Positions 28,261 through 38,433 of a stretch of 64,000 bases of DNA are shown here, piece after piece. Position 1 is the first letter of the stretch. Each line of letters begins with the position of its first letter. A program made the translations under genes and the position numbers. This DNA is from Pseudosulfitobacter pseudonitzschiae (GTDB taxonomy: Bacteria > Pseudomonadota > Alphaproteobacteria > Rhodobacterales > Rhodobacteraceae), in the NCBI RefSeq assembly GCF_900129395.1, contig NZ_FQVP01000004.1, positions 62,001 through 126,000 on the forward strand, read 5' to 3'. The notes under the pieces were generated by a model that worked only from the letters and a program-made list of their open reading frames with translations, was not told the origin of the DNA and did no database searches.

Positions 28261-28410
28261 ACTCTTGTCCTCATACTGTCCGCGGTGCCTGCGGTTAGGC
28301 GCATTTAACTACAAAATTTTGCCCGGATCATGGCGCAATTTAGGGTTTCGGGTGCTTTAAGCTAGAAAAACACCTTGGCAATCAATTTGTTTCTAAAGTT
28401 CCAAAGTCTT

Positions 28411-29643
28411 TCAATCCGGTCCACCGCGGATCGCGGATAATCTCTTTTTTTCGGCGGAAAACCGATCATTAAATCGCCAGAATTTCAACAATGACTGGCT
28501 GCGACTGCTTTTTCCAAACAAACCGCCACGTTGTTCCCAATAGCCATCAGGGTGAAATCTTGCCTGATGGTACAGAGCATCGGGGGACAGAATGATCAAG
28601 GTGACAACCTCGCCGTTTTTCACCCTGCGCAAGGCCTCTGCGCGTGCCTTTGCGGCATTTGAACGCCATGCTGCCATATAGGACATGGACCCGCTCAACG
28701 GCGCGACCCGCTTGAAGGGGGCGTTGGGGGTCTGGGTGACATGTCCCTCGCCCATGCGCCGCGCGATTCCCTGACCATAGCCCTGGTCCAGCCGCGAAAT
28801 CAGCCCCGTGACCGCGCGCGGTTCAATATGGCCGCTGACCATAAGGCGCACGGCGCGCCTGCGTTCGGACATGCGAATGGTCCGCCAATGGTCGCGGCGT
28901 TTGTCCTGCGGGATAAACTTGCGCTGGAACACCGCCCAGCTGGCGCCGATGTCGAACAGGTCTGTGGGCACGCGGTCGGCCCGGCGCAGTTTGTTCGCGG
29001 CAAAACCGTGGTGCACCTGTGCGCGTGGAACGATGGCACAGGCGTATCCGGCCTTGGCCAGACGCATGTTCAGGTCGGTTTCGTCCAGAAAATAGTGGTA
29101 CGCCGGGTCAAAGCCGCCGACCTCCACCAACACGTCACGGCGCACTGCCATGTTGGTGCCTTCGGTCTTGGCACAGCGCGTGGGGGTGGGCTGTACCACG
29201 ACCGGCTCCAGCCCTGTCACGGGCATGTCCACCGCATCGCCCAGCGCGTCCAGCGTGCGCCCTTTCCATTGATAGGAAATGCCGTTGCGGCCCCGCACAT
29301 AGCCGCCCGCCACCACGACATCGTGCTGCTGCATCGCCTGTGTGAGGTGGGTCAGCCAGGTGGGTTCCGGCACCGCATCGTCGTCGACAAAGGCCACGAT
29401 CTCGCCCGCCGCCGCATTGATCCCGACATTGCGTGCCGCTGATATGTTGGCGTCGTCAAAGCCGATGATCTTGATCTGTTTGGCAAAGGACAGCGCCTGC
29501 GCCGCGGCGACCCCGACGGGGTCGGCCACCACGACGATCTCGAACGGATCATAAAGCAGCTGCATGCAGCCGGTCAGACACACCCGCAAAGCATCCGGTC
29601 GGCCGCGGCTGACAATCACCACGCTGACCGGGGGCTGGGTCAT
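28411..29643 (-). CDS. Family 2 glycosyltransferase
   Basis: A 410-residue GT-A glycosyltransferase. VSVVIVSRGRPDALRVCL at the start, NISAARNVGINAAAGEI and the metal motif FVDDDAVPEPTWL identify the family. A further DETDLNMRL motif gives the C-terminal acceptor-side carboxylates. Residues about 300-410 are basic and without a recognised domain. The ATG at 29643 overlaps the kdsB stop by 4 nt. The longer open frame up to 29817 lies inside kdsB and was rejected. Confidence 0.86.
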   Translation of the reverse strand: MTQPPVSVVIVSRGRPDALRVCLTGCMQLLYDPFEIVVVADPVGVAAAQALSFAKQIKIIGFDDANISAARNVGINAAAGEIVAFVDDDAVPEPTWLTHLTQAMQQHDVVVAGGYVRGRNGISYQWKGRTLDALGDAVDMPVTGLEPVVVQPTPTRCAKTEGTNMAVRRDVLVEVGGFDPAYHYFLDETDLNMRLAKAGYACAIVPRAQVHHGFAANKLRRADRVPTDLFDIGASWAVFQRKFIPQDKRRDHWRTIRMSERRRAVRLMVSGHIEPRAVTGLISRLDQGYGQGIARRMGEGHVTQTPNAPFKRVAPLSGSMSYMAAWRSNAAKARAEALRRVKNGEVVTLIILSPDALYHQARFHPDGYWEQRGGLFGKSSRSQSLLKFWRFNDRFSAEKKRLSAIRGGPD

Positions 29644-30443
29644 TCCAGACCCATCTGGGACATCATCGTCTCGATCCGGGGCACGTCTTCGGGATTGTTC
29701 AGCTCCCAGAACTGACGGCCACGCGCGTCCACTTCGACGCATAGAACCGCGCCGCCACTTTCCATGAACCGCAACTGTTCCAGCCCTTCGAGCTGTTCCA
29801 GCGGACCCACGGCCCAACCGGGATAGGCGGCCAGCGCCGCGGGACGGTAGGCATATACGCCAACATGATGAAACACGGGCGTTTCATCGGCATCCTCGGC
29901 AAAGGTGGTGCCGATGTATGGGATCACTTCCTTGCTGAAATACAGCGCCTTGCGGTTGCGATCAAAGACCGCCGTCGTGCCGCCGACACGGCCCGCCTTG
30001 CGGTCGGCCAGAAGTCCGTTCAGCGTCGCGCCGTCACAGCGCAGCACCGGCGTTGCAATGTCGGCATCCTGTGACGCCTGCATCGCCTCGATCAGCGCCT
30101 CGACGAACCACGGCGGCGTCAGGGGCGCGTCGCCTTGCAGGTTCACGACGACATCATAACCACCGCCCAGCGCGGCGTGGGCTTCGGCGCAGCGTTCGGT
30201 GCCGTTGGCGCATTGGGTCGAGGTCATTACAACCTCGGCCCCGAAAGCCCGCGCCGCATCGGCGATACGGTCGTCATCGGTGGCCACCACCACGCGGTCC
30301 ACACCTTGCACGGACATGGCAGCGCGCCAGCTGCGTTCGATCAACGTGGACGCCACGCCGCTGGCACCGGTCAATGCCACCAACGGCTTGCCGGGATAGC
30401 GGGTCGAAGCGTAACGGGCCGGGATGACAACCAGAACCGACAT
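29640..30443 (-). CDS. kdsB: 3-deoxy-manno-octulosonate cytidylyltransferase (CMP-Kdo synthetase)
   Basis: A 267-residue enzyme activating Kdo as CMP-Kdo for LPS or capsule. The motif VVIPARYASTRYPGKPL is at residues 4-20, with ATDDDRIADAARAFG and NLQGDAPLTPP following. Length is slightly above the E. coli enzyme (248). It sits in a cysQ-kdsB-GT2 run with 1-nt and 4-nt overlaps, which points to one transcript. KdsD at 16832 feeds the same pathway. Confidence 0.95.
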   Translation of the reverse strand: MSVLVVIPARYASTRYPGKPLVALTGASGVASTLIERSWRAAMSVQGVDRVVVATDDDRIADAARAFGAEVVMTSTQCANGTERCAEAHAALGGGYDVVVNLQGDAPLTPPWFVEALIEAMQASQDADIATPVLRCDGATLNGLLADRKAGRVGGTTAVFDRNRKALYFSKEVIPYIGTTFAEDADETPVFHHVGVYAYRPAALAAYPGWAVGPLEQLEGLEQLRFMESGGAVLCVEVDARGRQFWELNNPEDVPRIETMMSQMGLE

Positions 30444-31240
30444 CAGGCGGGCTTCAGCGCGACGTCGGGCGAATAGGCGATGAAGAACGGGTTGGCATAG
30501 TCGTCCTTGCCATAGGTCAGATCGCTGTGATCATCAAAGCGCACGACCTTGCCGCCCGCACCCAGCAGCACGGCATGACCTGCGGCGGTGTCCCATTCCA
30601 TGGTGCGACCCAGACGCGGGTACAGGTCCGCCTCGCCCGTGGCGACCAGGCAGAACTTCAGCGACGAGCCCGCCGAGGTCATGTCCTTGACCGCGTATTT
30701 GTTGATGTAATCATCCGTCGCCTGATCGCGGTGCGATTTCGACGCCACCACCATCAGCGCGTCATTTTCCGGCTGGGACACGCGCAAGGGCGTCAGCGAA
30801 CCGATCAAATCTTTTTGAAAGGGGCCCGCCTCTTCGACGGTCTGGCCATCGGCTTGGGTGAAGAACATGCGGTTCTTGGCCGGTGCATAGACCACGCCGC
30901 GCGTCGGTTTGCCCGCTTCGACCAGTGCGATGTTCACGGTGAAATCACCGCGACGGTGCACGAATTCCTTGGTTCCATCCAGCGGGTCAACGATCAGGAA
31001 CGTGTCGCCGGTGGTGTCGTGGGTGTCCGATTGTTCTTCTGTTACCAGCATCAAATCGGGAAATGCCTCACGCAGACCTTCCGAGATAATCGCATCAGCC
31101 GCTTCGTCGGCAGCGGTCACGGGGCTGTCATCCGACTTGGTTTTGACCTCGAAGTCATCGGCGTCATAGATCTCCATGATCTTGTCGCCAGCTTCCAGCG
31201 CCAGACGGCGCATGACAGGCACCAAAGTCTCGTAATTCAT
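30443..31240 (-). CDS. cysQ: 3'(2'),5'-bisphosphate nucleotidase (PAP phosphatase)
   Basis: A 265-residue inositol-monophosphatase-fold enzyme that hydrolyses 3'-phosphoadenosine 5'-phosphate to AMP. Metal motifs are visible: VTEEQSD, VDPLDGTKEFV (the D-P-L-D-G-T signature) and WDTAAGHAVL. PAP is the by-product of PAPS-dependent sulfotransferases, one of which lies in this cluster at 20985. The stop overlaps the kdsB ATG by one base (TGATG). It is divergent from the permease gene. Confidence 0.93.
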   Translation of the reverse strand: MNYETLVPVMRRLALEAGDKIMEIYDADDFEVKTKSDDSPVTAADEAADAIISEGLREAFPDLMLVTEEQSDTHDTTGDTFLIVDPLDGTKEFVHRRGDFTVNIALVEAGKPTRGVVYAPAKNRMFFTQADGQTVEEAGPFQKDLIGSLTPLRVSQPENDALMVVASKSHRDQATDDYINKYAVKDMTSAGSSLKFCLVATGEADLYPRLGRTMEWDTAAGHAVLLGAGGKVVRFDDHSDLTYGKDDYANPFFIAYSPDVALKPA

Positions 31241-31358
31241 GAAATATTCCCTTTGCTCGGCCCAGATTGAAATGCGTGCAGGTTCACCTTATGATGCCGC
31301 AGTAACGGAACGGCAAGATTTCCCTGCGACTTTCGCACCACCTGAGGCACGACCGCAT

Positions 31359-32183
31359 ATGTTCCAATCAACACGCAAGCCGCAGTCGGGCATCGGGACC
31401 GCGATCCTGATCGCCGAACTGGTCTATCATTCGGTGGTGCGCAACGTTCGGAAAACGCACAACAACGCATTCATGGCCATCGCCATGAACATGCTGCAAG
31501 CGGCGATATTCGTGCTGGCCTTCTACGTGATGTTCTCGATTCTCGGTCTGCGCGGATCTGCGTTGCGGGGGGATTTTCTGGTCTACATCATGTCGGGCAT
31601 CTTCCTGTACATGACCCACACCAAGACGCTGGGCGCGGTCGTGGGATCAGAAGGCCCCGCCAGCCCGATGATGCAGCACGCGCCGATGAACACCATCATC
31701 GCGATTGCCTCTGCCGCGGTGGGGACGCTGTATATTCAGGTGCTGTCCCTGTTCATGATCCTGTTCATCTATCACGTGGCCTTTGTCCCGCTTGAGATCG
31801 ACCGCCCGATTGCGGCCTTTGGCATGTTGCTGGTGGCGTGGTTCACCGGCCTTGCGCTGGGGCTGGTGCTGTTGTCGATCAAACCGTGGTTTCCGACTTT
31901 CGTGAACATTTTCACCACCATCTATCAGCGTGCCAACATGATCGCCTCGGGCAAGATGTTCGTGGCCAACACGCTGCCCGGCTACATGCTGGCGATGTTC
32001 GACTGGAACCCGCTGTTTCACTGCATCGACCAGGCGCGTGGCTTTGCCTTTATCAACTATGCGCCGCATCATTCGTCGGTCTCCTACCCGATCTACGTGG
32101 GGGGCGTGCTGATCATGCTGGGTCTGATGGGCGAATTCTACACCCGCCGCCATGCATCGCTCAGCTGGAACGCACGGCGATGA
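31359..32183 (+). CDS. KpsM-like polysaccharide ABC transporter permease
   Basis: A 274-residue integral membrane protein with about six hydrophobic segments, of the ABC-2 type used by capsule and O-antigen exporters. VRNVRKTHNNAFMAIAMNMLQA near residue 25 and the C-terminal FDWNPLFHCIDQARGFAF are typical of KpsM-like permeases. The ATG at 31359 was chosen; an upstream open stretch to 31239 overlaps the cysQ start. No KpsT-type ATPase or KpsE/KpsD partner is nearby, so partners must be encoded elsewhere. The stop overlaps the next gene by 4 nt. Confidence 0.85.
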   Translation: MFQSTRKPQSGIGTAILIAELVYHSVVRNVRKTHNNAFMAIAMNMLQAAIFVLAFYVMFSILGLRGSALRGDFLVYIMSGIFLYMTHTKTLGAVVGSEGPASPMMQHAPMNTIIAIASAAVGTLYIQVLSLFMILFIYHVAFVPLEIDRPIAAFGMLLVAWFTGLALGLVLLSIKPWFPTFVNIFTTIYQRANMIASGKMFVANTLPGYMLAMFDWNPLFHCIDQARGFAFINYAPHHSSVSYPIYVGGVLIMLGLMGEFYTRRHASLSWNARR

Positions 32184-32782
32184 TACGCGCACTGGCTGTT
32201 TCGCTGGCGCTGCTGTGCTGGGTGCCGCAGGCCGGTTGGGCCTTTGACTTTCCGGCGCTTTACCACGTGATCGACGTGGCTGACGACGATGTACTGAATG
32301 TGCGCGCACAGCCCGATGCGCAAAGCGACATCATCGGCACGCTTCTGCACGATGAAGCGGGCGTCGAAGTGATAGCCCTGTCCGACGACGGAAAATGGGG
32401 TCTGATCAACGTGGGTGAAAACGCAGGCTGGGCCGCAATCCGGTTCCTGCAACACAGCGGTGCGCCAGACCGCCCCTTGCGCGCCAAATGCGGCGGGACA
32501 GAGCCGTTCTGGAACCTGTCCCTGGGCACAACCCATGTCTTTCGCGCCCCCGAAACCGGCCCGCAGCCCTACCAGCCCACAGCCGAGTTGAGTTCACCAA
32601 ACACCACCAACAGCCTTGCGATTCTGGGCCGCGGCCCCAGCGGCCAGATGATCGCCACGGTGGATGCCCGCGCCTGCTCCGACGGCATGTCGGATCGCAA
32701 CTATGGCCTGTCCATCGGCCTGGTGCTGACGGACGAGCATGGCGCCCGTTACCTGACCGGATGCTGTTCGCTGTCGCCCTAA
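32180..32782 (+). CDS. Secreted bacterial SH3-domain protein
   Basis: A 200-residue exported protein. The signal peptide runs to about residue 21 (GWAFD). An SH3_3 domain follows (about 25-85: DVLNVRAQPDAQSDIIGTL, KWGLINV, GWAAIRFL). A second region from CGGTEPFWNLSLG to the end resembles the COG3650-like C-x-G-x-EPFW domain and contains four cysteines that could form disulfides (C96 region, C170 region, CC near the end). It overlaps the permease gene by 4 nt and is convergent with alkB by 4 nt. Function unknown; cell-wall binding is plausible. Confidence 0.8.
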   Translation: MIRALAVSLALLCWVPQAGWAFDFPALYHVIDVADDDVLNVRAQPDAQSDIIGTLLHDEAGVEVIALSDDGKWGLINVGENAGWAAIRFLQHSGAPDRPLRAKCGGTEPFWNLSLGTTHVFRAPETGPQPYQPTAELSSPNTTNSLAILGRGPSGQMIATVDARACSDGMSDRNYGLSIGLVLTDEHGARYLTGCCSLSP

Positions 32783-33381
32783 TCCACCACCCGCAGCGTC
32801 AGGTTGATCCGCCCGCCTCTTGGCAGCAGTGACCCCGCGCCGAACTTGATCCGGTCGACCCCGTGATAGACCAGCCGCGCAGGCCCGCCCAAAACCACCA
32901 CATCGCCACTTTCCAGCCAGACCGATTCGGTCTTGCCGCCACGCGTCGGGTTGCCGACCCGAAACAAACCCGGATCGCCCAGCGACACCGACACGACAGG
33001 CCACGCAAAATCCGCCTCGTCACGATCCTGGTGCAGACCCATCCGCGCGCCTTCGCCGTAATAGTTGATCAGACAGCAATCGGGCCGCCGCGCCAGCCCT
33101 GTCACCTGGTCCCAGATCGCCAGAATCGCCTCCGGCACCGGCGGCCACGGCGCCCCCGACGGGTGCCGGTCGGCATAGCGATAGCCGCTGCGGTCGGAAA
33201 ACCAGCCATAGCGCCCAGCAGAACTCATCCGCACCGACATCGGCTTGCCATATGGCGTGTCAGGCTGGAACAACGGCGCTGCGGCCACCACCCCGCGCAC
33301 AGCATCCAACAGTTCGCCCTGTGCTGTGCGATCCAGAAAACCTTTGTGAATTTCAACATCCCGCAGGATCAACTTCGTCAT
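32779..33381 (-). CDS. alkB: AlkB-type DNA/RNA alkylation-repair dioxygenase
   Basis: A 200-residue Fe(II)/2-oxoglutarate dioxygenase that oxidatively removes methyl groups from 1-meA and 3-meC. Iron ligands are H and D in GLHQDRDEAD (near residue 117) and H in LVYHGVDRIKFG; the 2-oxoglutarate arginines are in GGRINLTLR. Length is slightly shorter than E. coli AlkB (216). It is convergent with the SH3 gene, with a 4-nt stop overlap. It starts at ATG 33379-33381. Confidence 0.93.
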   Translation of the reverse strand: MTKLILRDVEIHKGFLDRTAQGELLDAVRGVVAAAPLFQPDTPYGKPMSVRMSSAGRYGWFSDRSGYRYADRHPSGAPWPPVPEAILAIWDQVTGLARRPDCCLINYYGEGARMGLHQDRDEADFAWPVVSVSLGDPGLFRVGNPTRGGKTESVWLESGDVVVLGGPARLVYHGVDRIKFGAGSLLPRGGRINLTLRVVD

Positions 33382-33428
33382 ATCCGCATCAAACCGTGAA
33401 AATTCGCCTTAATGCCGCCTCAAGAGCG

Positions 33429-33457
33429 GTTGCAGCGTGCTTTTACGCTCCTTATAT
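33429..33457 (+). promoter_or_regulatory. Probable heat-shock (RpoH-type) promoter of dnaK
   Basis: GTTG (33429-33432) - 18 nt - CTTATAT (33451-33457), a close match to the alphaproteobacterial sigma-32 pattern CTTG-N17/18-CYTATnT. The same bases also read as sigma-70-like TTGCAG-N17-TATATA. It leaves a leader of about 105 nt before the dnaK ATG. Confidence 0.5.
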
Positions 33458-33569
33458 ACCCATCGAACCGCACGGGGCACTCCGCTTCGTGATACTTCAT
33501 TCGGGGCTTGGGTGCCGAAACGGGCCCTGCCTCGTGTCATCGCCTTGAGTAGAAAAAGGGATCGAAAAT

Positions 33570-35480
<1,911 letters not shown>

Positions 35481-35501
35481 GCATTCGCACGGAACCACTC
35501 A

Positions 35502-35532
35502 GAGGGCCGGTCCGATCTCCGGGCCGGCCCTC
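35502..35532 (+). terminator. Strong hairpin between dnaK and dnaJ
   Basis: GAGGGCCGGTCC (35502-35513) pairs with GGGCCGGCCCTC (35521-35532) through 12 positions with one G-T wobble and a 7-nt loop. No T-run follows, so it may act as a partial terminator or an RNA-stability element lowering dnaJ relative to dnaK. Confidence 0.5.
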
Positions 35533-35557
35533 GACGTTCCAGACAAGGACATGACAC

Positions 35558-36709
35558 ATGGCAAAACGTGATTATTACGAGGTCCTTGGGGTCGCAAAAG
35601 GCGCGTCTGCGGATGAGATAAAAAAGGGCTATCGCACCAAGGCCAAGGAACTGCACCCCGACCGCAACGCCGACAATCCCAAAGCCGAAGCGCAGTTCAA
35701 AGAGGCCAACGAGGCCTATGAGGTTCTCAAGGACGCCGACAAGAAGGCGGCCTATGACCGCTATGGCCATGCCGCATTCGAAGGTGGCATGGGCGGCGGC
35801 GGACGCCCCGGCGGTGGCTTTGGCGGCGGCGGTCATGGCGATTTCGGATCGGCCTTTTCCGACGTGTTCGACGACCTGTTCGGCGACTTCATGGGCGGAC
35901 AGCGCGGTGGCGGGCGCCGTGCCGCGCGCGGCTCGGACCTGCGCTATAACCTGCGGGTGTCTCTGGAAGACGCCTATGCGGGTCTGCAAAAGACGATCAA
36001 CGTGCCCACTGCGGTATCGTGCAATGTCTGCAACGGATCGGGTGCCGAAAACGGTGCCGAACCCACCACCTGTCCGACGTGCTCGGGCATGGGCAAGGTC
36101 CGCGCGCAACAGGGCTTTTTCACCGTGGAACGCACCTGTCCGACCTGCTCGGGCATGGGTCAGATCATCAAGAATCCCTGTAGCGCCTGTCAAGGCGCCG
36201 GCCGCGTGGAAAAAGACCGCGCATTGTCGGTGAACATCCCCGCAGGCGTCGAAACCGGCACCCGCATCCGTCTGGCCGGCGAAGGCGAGGCCGGTATGCG
36301 CGGCGGGCCGACCGGGGACCTCTACATCTTTATCGAGGTGACCGAACACAAGCTTTTCGAACGCGACGGTAACAACCTGTATTGCCGCGTGCCGGTCAGC
36401 ATGGGCACCGCCGCCCTGGGTGGCAGCATCGAAGTGCCGACCATCGACGGCGGCCGTGGCCGCGTGCAGATCCCCGCAGGGTCGCAATCGGGCCGCCAGA
36501 TGCGCCTGCGCGCCAAGGGCATGCCAGCCCTGCGCGGCGGCGGGCCCGGCGATATGTTCATCGAACTGGCGGTGGAAACGCCGGTGAACCTGACCAGCCG
36601 CCAAAAGGAACTGTTGCGCGAATTCGAAGACCTCTCGGAAGAGAACAACCCCGAATCCAGCAGCTTTTTCTCCTCGGTCAAATCCTTCTGGGATTCGATG
36701 AAAGGCTAA
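35558..36709 (+). CDS. dnaJ: Chaperone protein DnaJ (Hsp40)
   Basis: A 383-residue co-chaperone that stimulates DnaK ATPase. The J domain (1 to about 70) has the HPD motif in [10 protein letters not shown] Gly/Phe-rich region (about 78-115) follows, then four zinc-finger repeats ([32 protein letters not shown]) and the C-terminal substrate domain. All elements of a class A DnaJ are present. The ATG follows AAGGACATGACAC. Confidence 0.98.
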   Translation: MAKRDYYEVLGVAKGASADEIKKGYRTKAKELHPDRNADNPKAEAQFKEANEAYEVLKDADKKAAYDRYGHAAFEGGMGGGGRPGGGFGGGGHGDFGSAFSDVFDDLFGDFMGGQRGGGRRAARGSDLRYNLRVSLEDAYAGLQKTINVPTAVSCNVCNGSGAENGAEPTTCPTCSGMGKVRAQQGFFTVERTCPTCSGMGQIIKNPCSACQGAGRVEKDRALSVNIPAGVETGTRIRLAGEGEAGMRGGPTGDLYIFIEVTEHKLFERDGNNLYCRVPVSMGTAALGGSIEVPTIDGGRGRVQIPAGSQSGRQMRLRAKGMPALRGGGPGDMFIELAVETPVNLTSRQKELLREFEDLSEENNPESSSFFSSVKSFWDSMKG

Positions 36710-36714
36710 GACCA

Positions 36715-36740
36715 GCGCGGCGGGCGATACCCCGCCGCGC
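36715..36740 (+). terminator. Terminator-like hairpin after dnaJ
   Basis: GCGCGGCGGG (36715-36724) and CCCGCCGCGC (36731-36740) form a perfect 10-bp stem with a 6-nt loop, starting 6 nt after the dnaJ stop. Downstream T content is modest (CACTTTT). Confidence 0.5.
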
Positions 36741-36797
36741 GCCCCTCGCACTTTTGGTGGGGCGTGTTATACCCGCCCAAAGCTTGGGGGCGTGCAA

Positions 36798-37607
36798 ATG
36801 GACTATTCCGAATTCCGTCAGGACGAAATCAACGGCTGGTCGCAGCGTGCGGGCGGCTATGGCAAGGCAACGGCGCTTGCCACGGTTCAGACCATCCCCA
36901 CCCTGCTGGCCGCTGTGCGCCTGTACCCCGGCGCACGAATGCTGGATGCGGGATGTGGCCCCGGTTACGCCGCCGGGGCTGCGATGGCCCTGGGCGCGTC
37001 CTGTGTGGGCGTGGACAACGCCCCCGCGATGATCGACGCCGCGCACACCCGCTATCCCGGAAGCGAGTTCAAGACAGGCGACATCGAGGCGCTGGATTTC
37101 CCTGACCACAGCTTTGACATCGTGGCGGCCAATATCGTGCTATTTCACGTGACCGACCCGCGCAAATCCATTGCCGAGGCGTTTCGCGTGCTGCGCCCCG
37201 GCGGGCGGTTCGCGTTCAGCCAGTGGTGCGGGCCGGACCGGTCCGAATGCTACAAGCTGATCTATGACGTGATCTCGGCCCACGCTGACATGACACTGGC
37301 CAGCCCCGCGCCGAATGCTTTTGATCTGTCACAGCCCGACCATGCGAAATCGGTGCTGGAGGATGCAGGTTTCACCGACACCGCCACTGTCCACGTGCCC
37401 AACGTGCTGCGCACAGGCGCCGAAAGCTTTTATGATTTCTTCATGCAGTTCGGCGTGCGCATTCCACTGATCATGCAACGGCAGTCGAATCAGGTGCAGG
37501 CCACCGTGCGCGCCGAAATTGACGAACGCGCACAGGCGTTTCGCGTGGGCGACGAATTTCACATGCCGATGCCCAGTATCGTGGTTTCGGGGCAGCGACC
37601 TGCGTGA
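36798..37607 (+). CDS. Class I SAM-dependent methyltransferase (UbiE/Methyltransf_11 type)
   Basis: A 269-residue methyltransferase. Motif I is MLDAGCGPGYAAGAAM near residue 50, with VGVDNAP and the GDIEALDFPDHSFDIVAANIVLFHV segment, then LRPGGRFAF. The substrate is unknown; the motif spacing fits the UbiE/small-molecule group. The ATG at 36798 follows GGGGG at 7 nt and is preferred over an in-frame GTG two codons upstream. It lies between dnaJ and radC with no overlaps. Confidence 0.8.
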   Translation: MDYSEFRQDEINGWSQRAGGYGKATALATVQTIPTLLAAVRLYPGARMLDAGCGPGYAAGAAMALGASCVGVDNAPAMIDAAHTRYPGSEFKTGDIEALDFPDHSFDIVAANIVLFHVTDPRKSIAEAFRVLRPGGRFAFSQWCGPDRSECYKLIYDVISAHADMTLASPAPNAFDLSQPDHAKSVLEDAGFTDTATVHVPNVLRTGAESFYDFFMQFGVRIPLIMQRQSNQVQATVRAEIDERAQAFRVGDEFHMPMPSIVVSGQRPA

Positions 37608-37650
37608 CACGTTAACCGCGTGGTAACCAAGGACGCGGCAAGCTGTCGCC

Positions 37651-38400
37651 ATGTCCAGTTTCGCCGAACAACCCCTGCCCTTCGACTTTGACGAAGCAAC
37701 GCCCGCGCCCCTGCCGGAGGGGCAGCGTCCGTCCTATATCGCCGACCATCGCGCGCGGCTGCGGGCGCGGTTCATGGCCGGCGGGGCGCAGGCGATACCC
37801 GATTACGAAATGCTGGAACTGGTCCTGTTCCGTGCCATTCCGCGCCGCGACGTAAAACCGCTAGCTTATGATCTGCTAGAGACCTTTGGCGACTTTAACC
37901 GCGTCATCACCGCCTCCGAATCCCGCCTGCGCAAGGTCAAGGGCGTAGGCGACGCCGTGATCGTCGAGTTGAAGATCATAGAGGCCGCAGCACACCGCAT
38001 GGCCCGCGCGAAGGTTCTGAACCGGAACGCCATTTCCAGCTGGGACGCGCTGGTGGATTACTGTCACACCACGATGGCCCACCGCGAGACCGAGCAATTC
38101 CGCGTGTTGTATCTGGACCGCAAAAACATGCTGATCGCGGATGAGGAACAGGCCAAGGGCACAGTGGACCATGTGCCTGTCTATCCACGAGAGGTCGCCA
38201 AGCGGGCGCTGGAACTGAACGCCTCGGCGCTGATTCTGGTGCACAACCACCCGTCAGGCGATCCAACCCCCAGCCCCTCGGACATATCCATGACCCAACA
38301 GATCGAGGCAGCCTGCATCGCTTTGGGCCTGTCACTGCACGACCATCTGATCGTCGGCAAATCAAGCGAGCTCAGCTTTAAATCAGAGGGGTATCTTTAG
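37651..38400 (+). CDS. radC: RadC/UPF0758 family JAB-domain protein
   Basis: A 249-residue protein. Helix-hairpin-helix-like N-terminal region (YEMLELVLFRAIPRRDVKPLAYDLL, LRKVKGVGDAV) is followed by a JAB/MPN metalloprotease-like domain with the metal motif HNHPSGDPTPSPSD. Despite the name, its role in DNA repair is not established. It is convergent with the PstS/OmpA-like gene, separated by 33 nt that contain the short palindrome GCGTTAACGC. Confidence 0.92.
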   Translation: MSSFAEQPLPFDFDEATPAPLPEGQRPSYIADHRARLRARFMAGGAQAIPDYEMLELVLFRAIPRRDVKPLAYDLLETFGDFNRVITASESRLRKVKGVGDAVIVELKIIEAAAHRMARAKVLNRNAISSWDALVDYCHTTMAHRETEQFRVLYLDRKNMLIADEEQAKGTVDHVPVYPREVAKRALELNASALILVHNHPSGDPTPSPSDISMTQQIEAACIALGLSLHDHLIVGKSSELSFKSEGYL

Positions 38401-38433
38401 AGCTCCAACCCTAGAGCACTACTCAAAAGCGCG

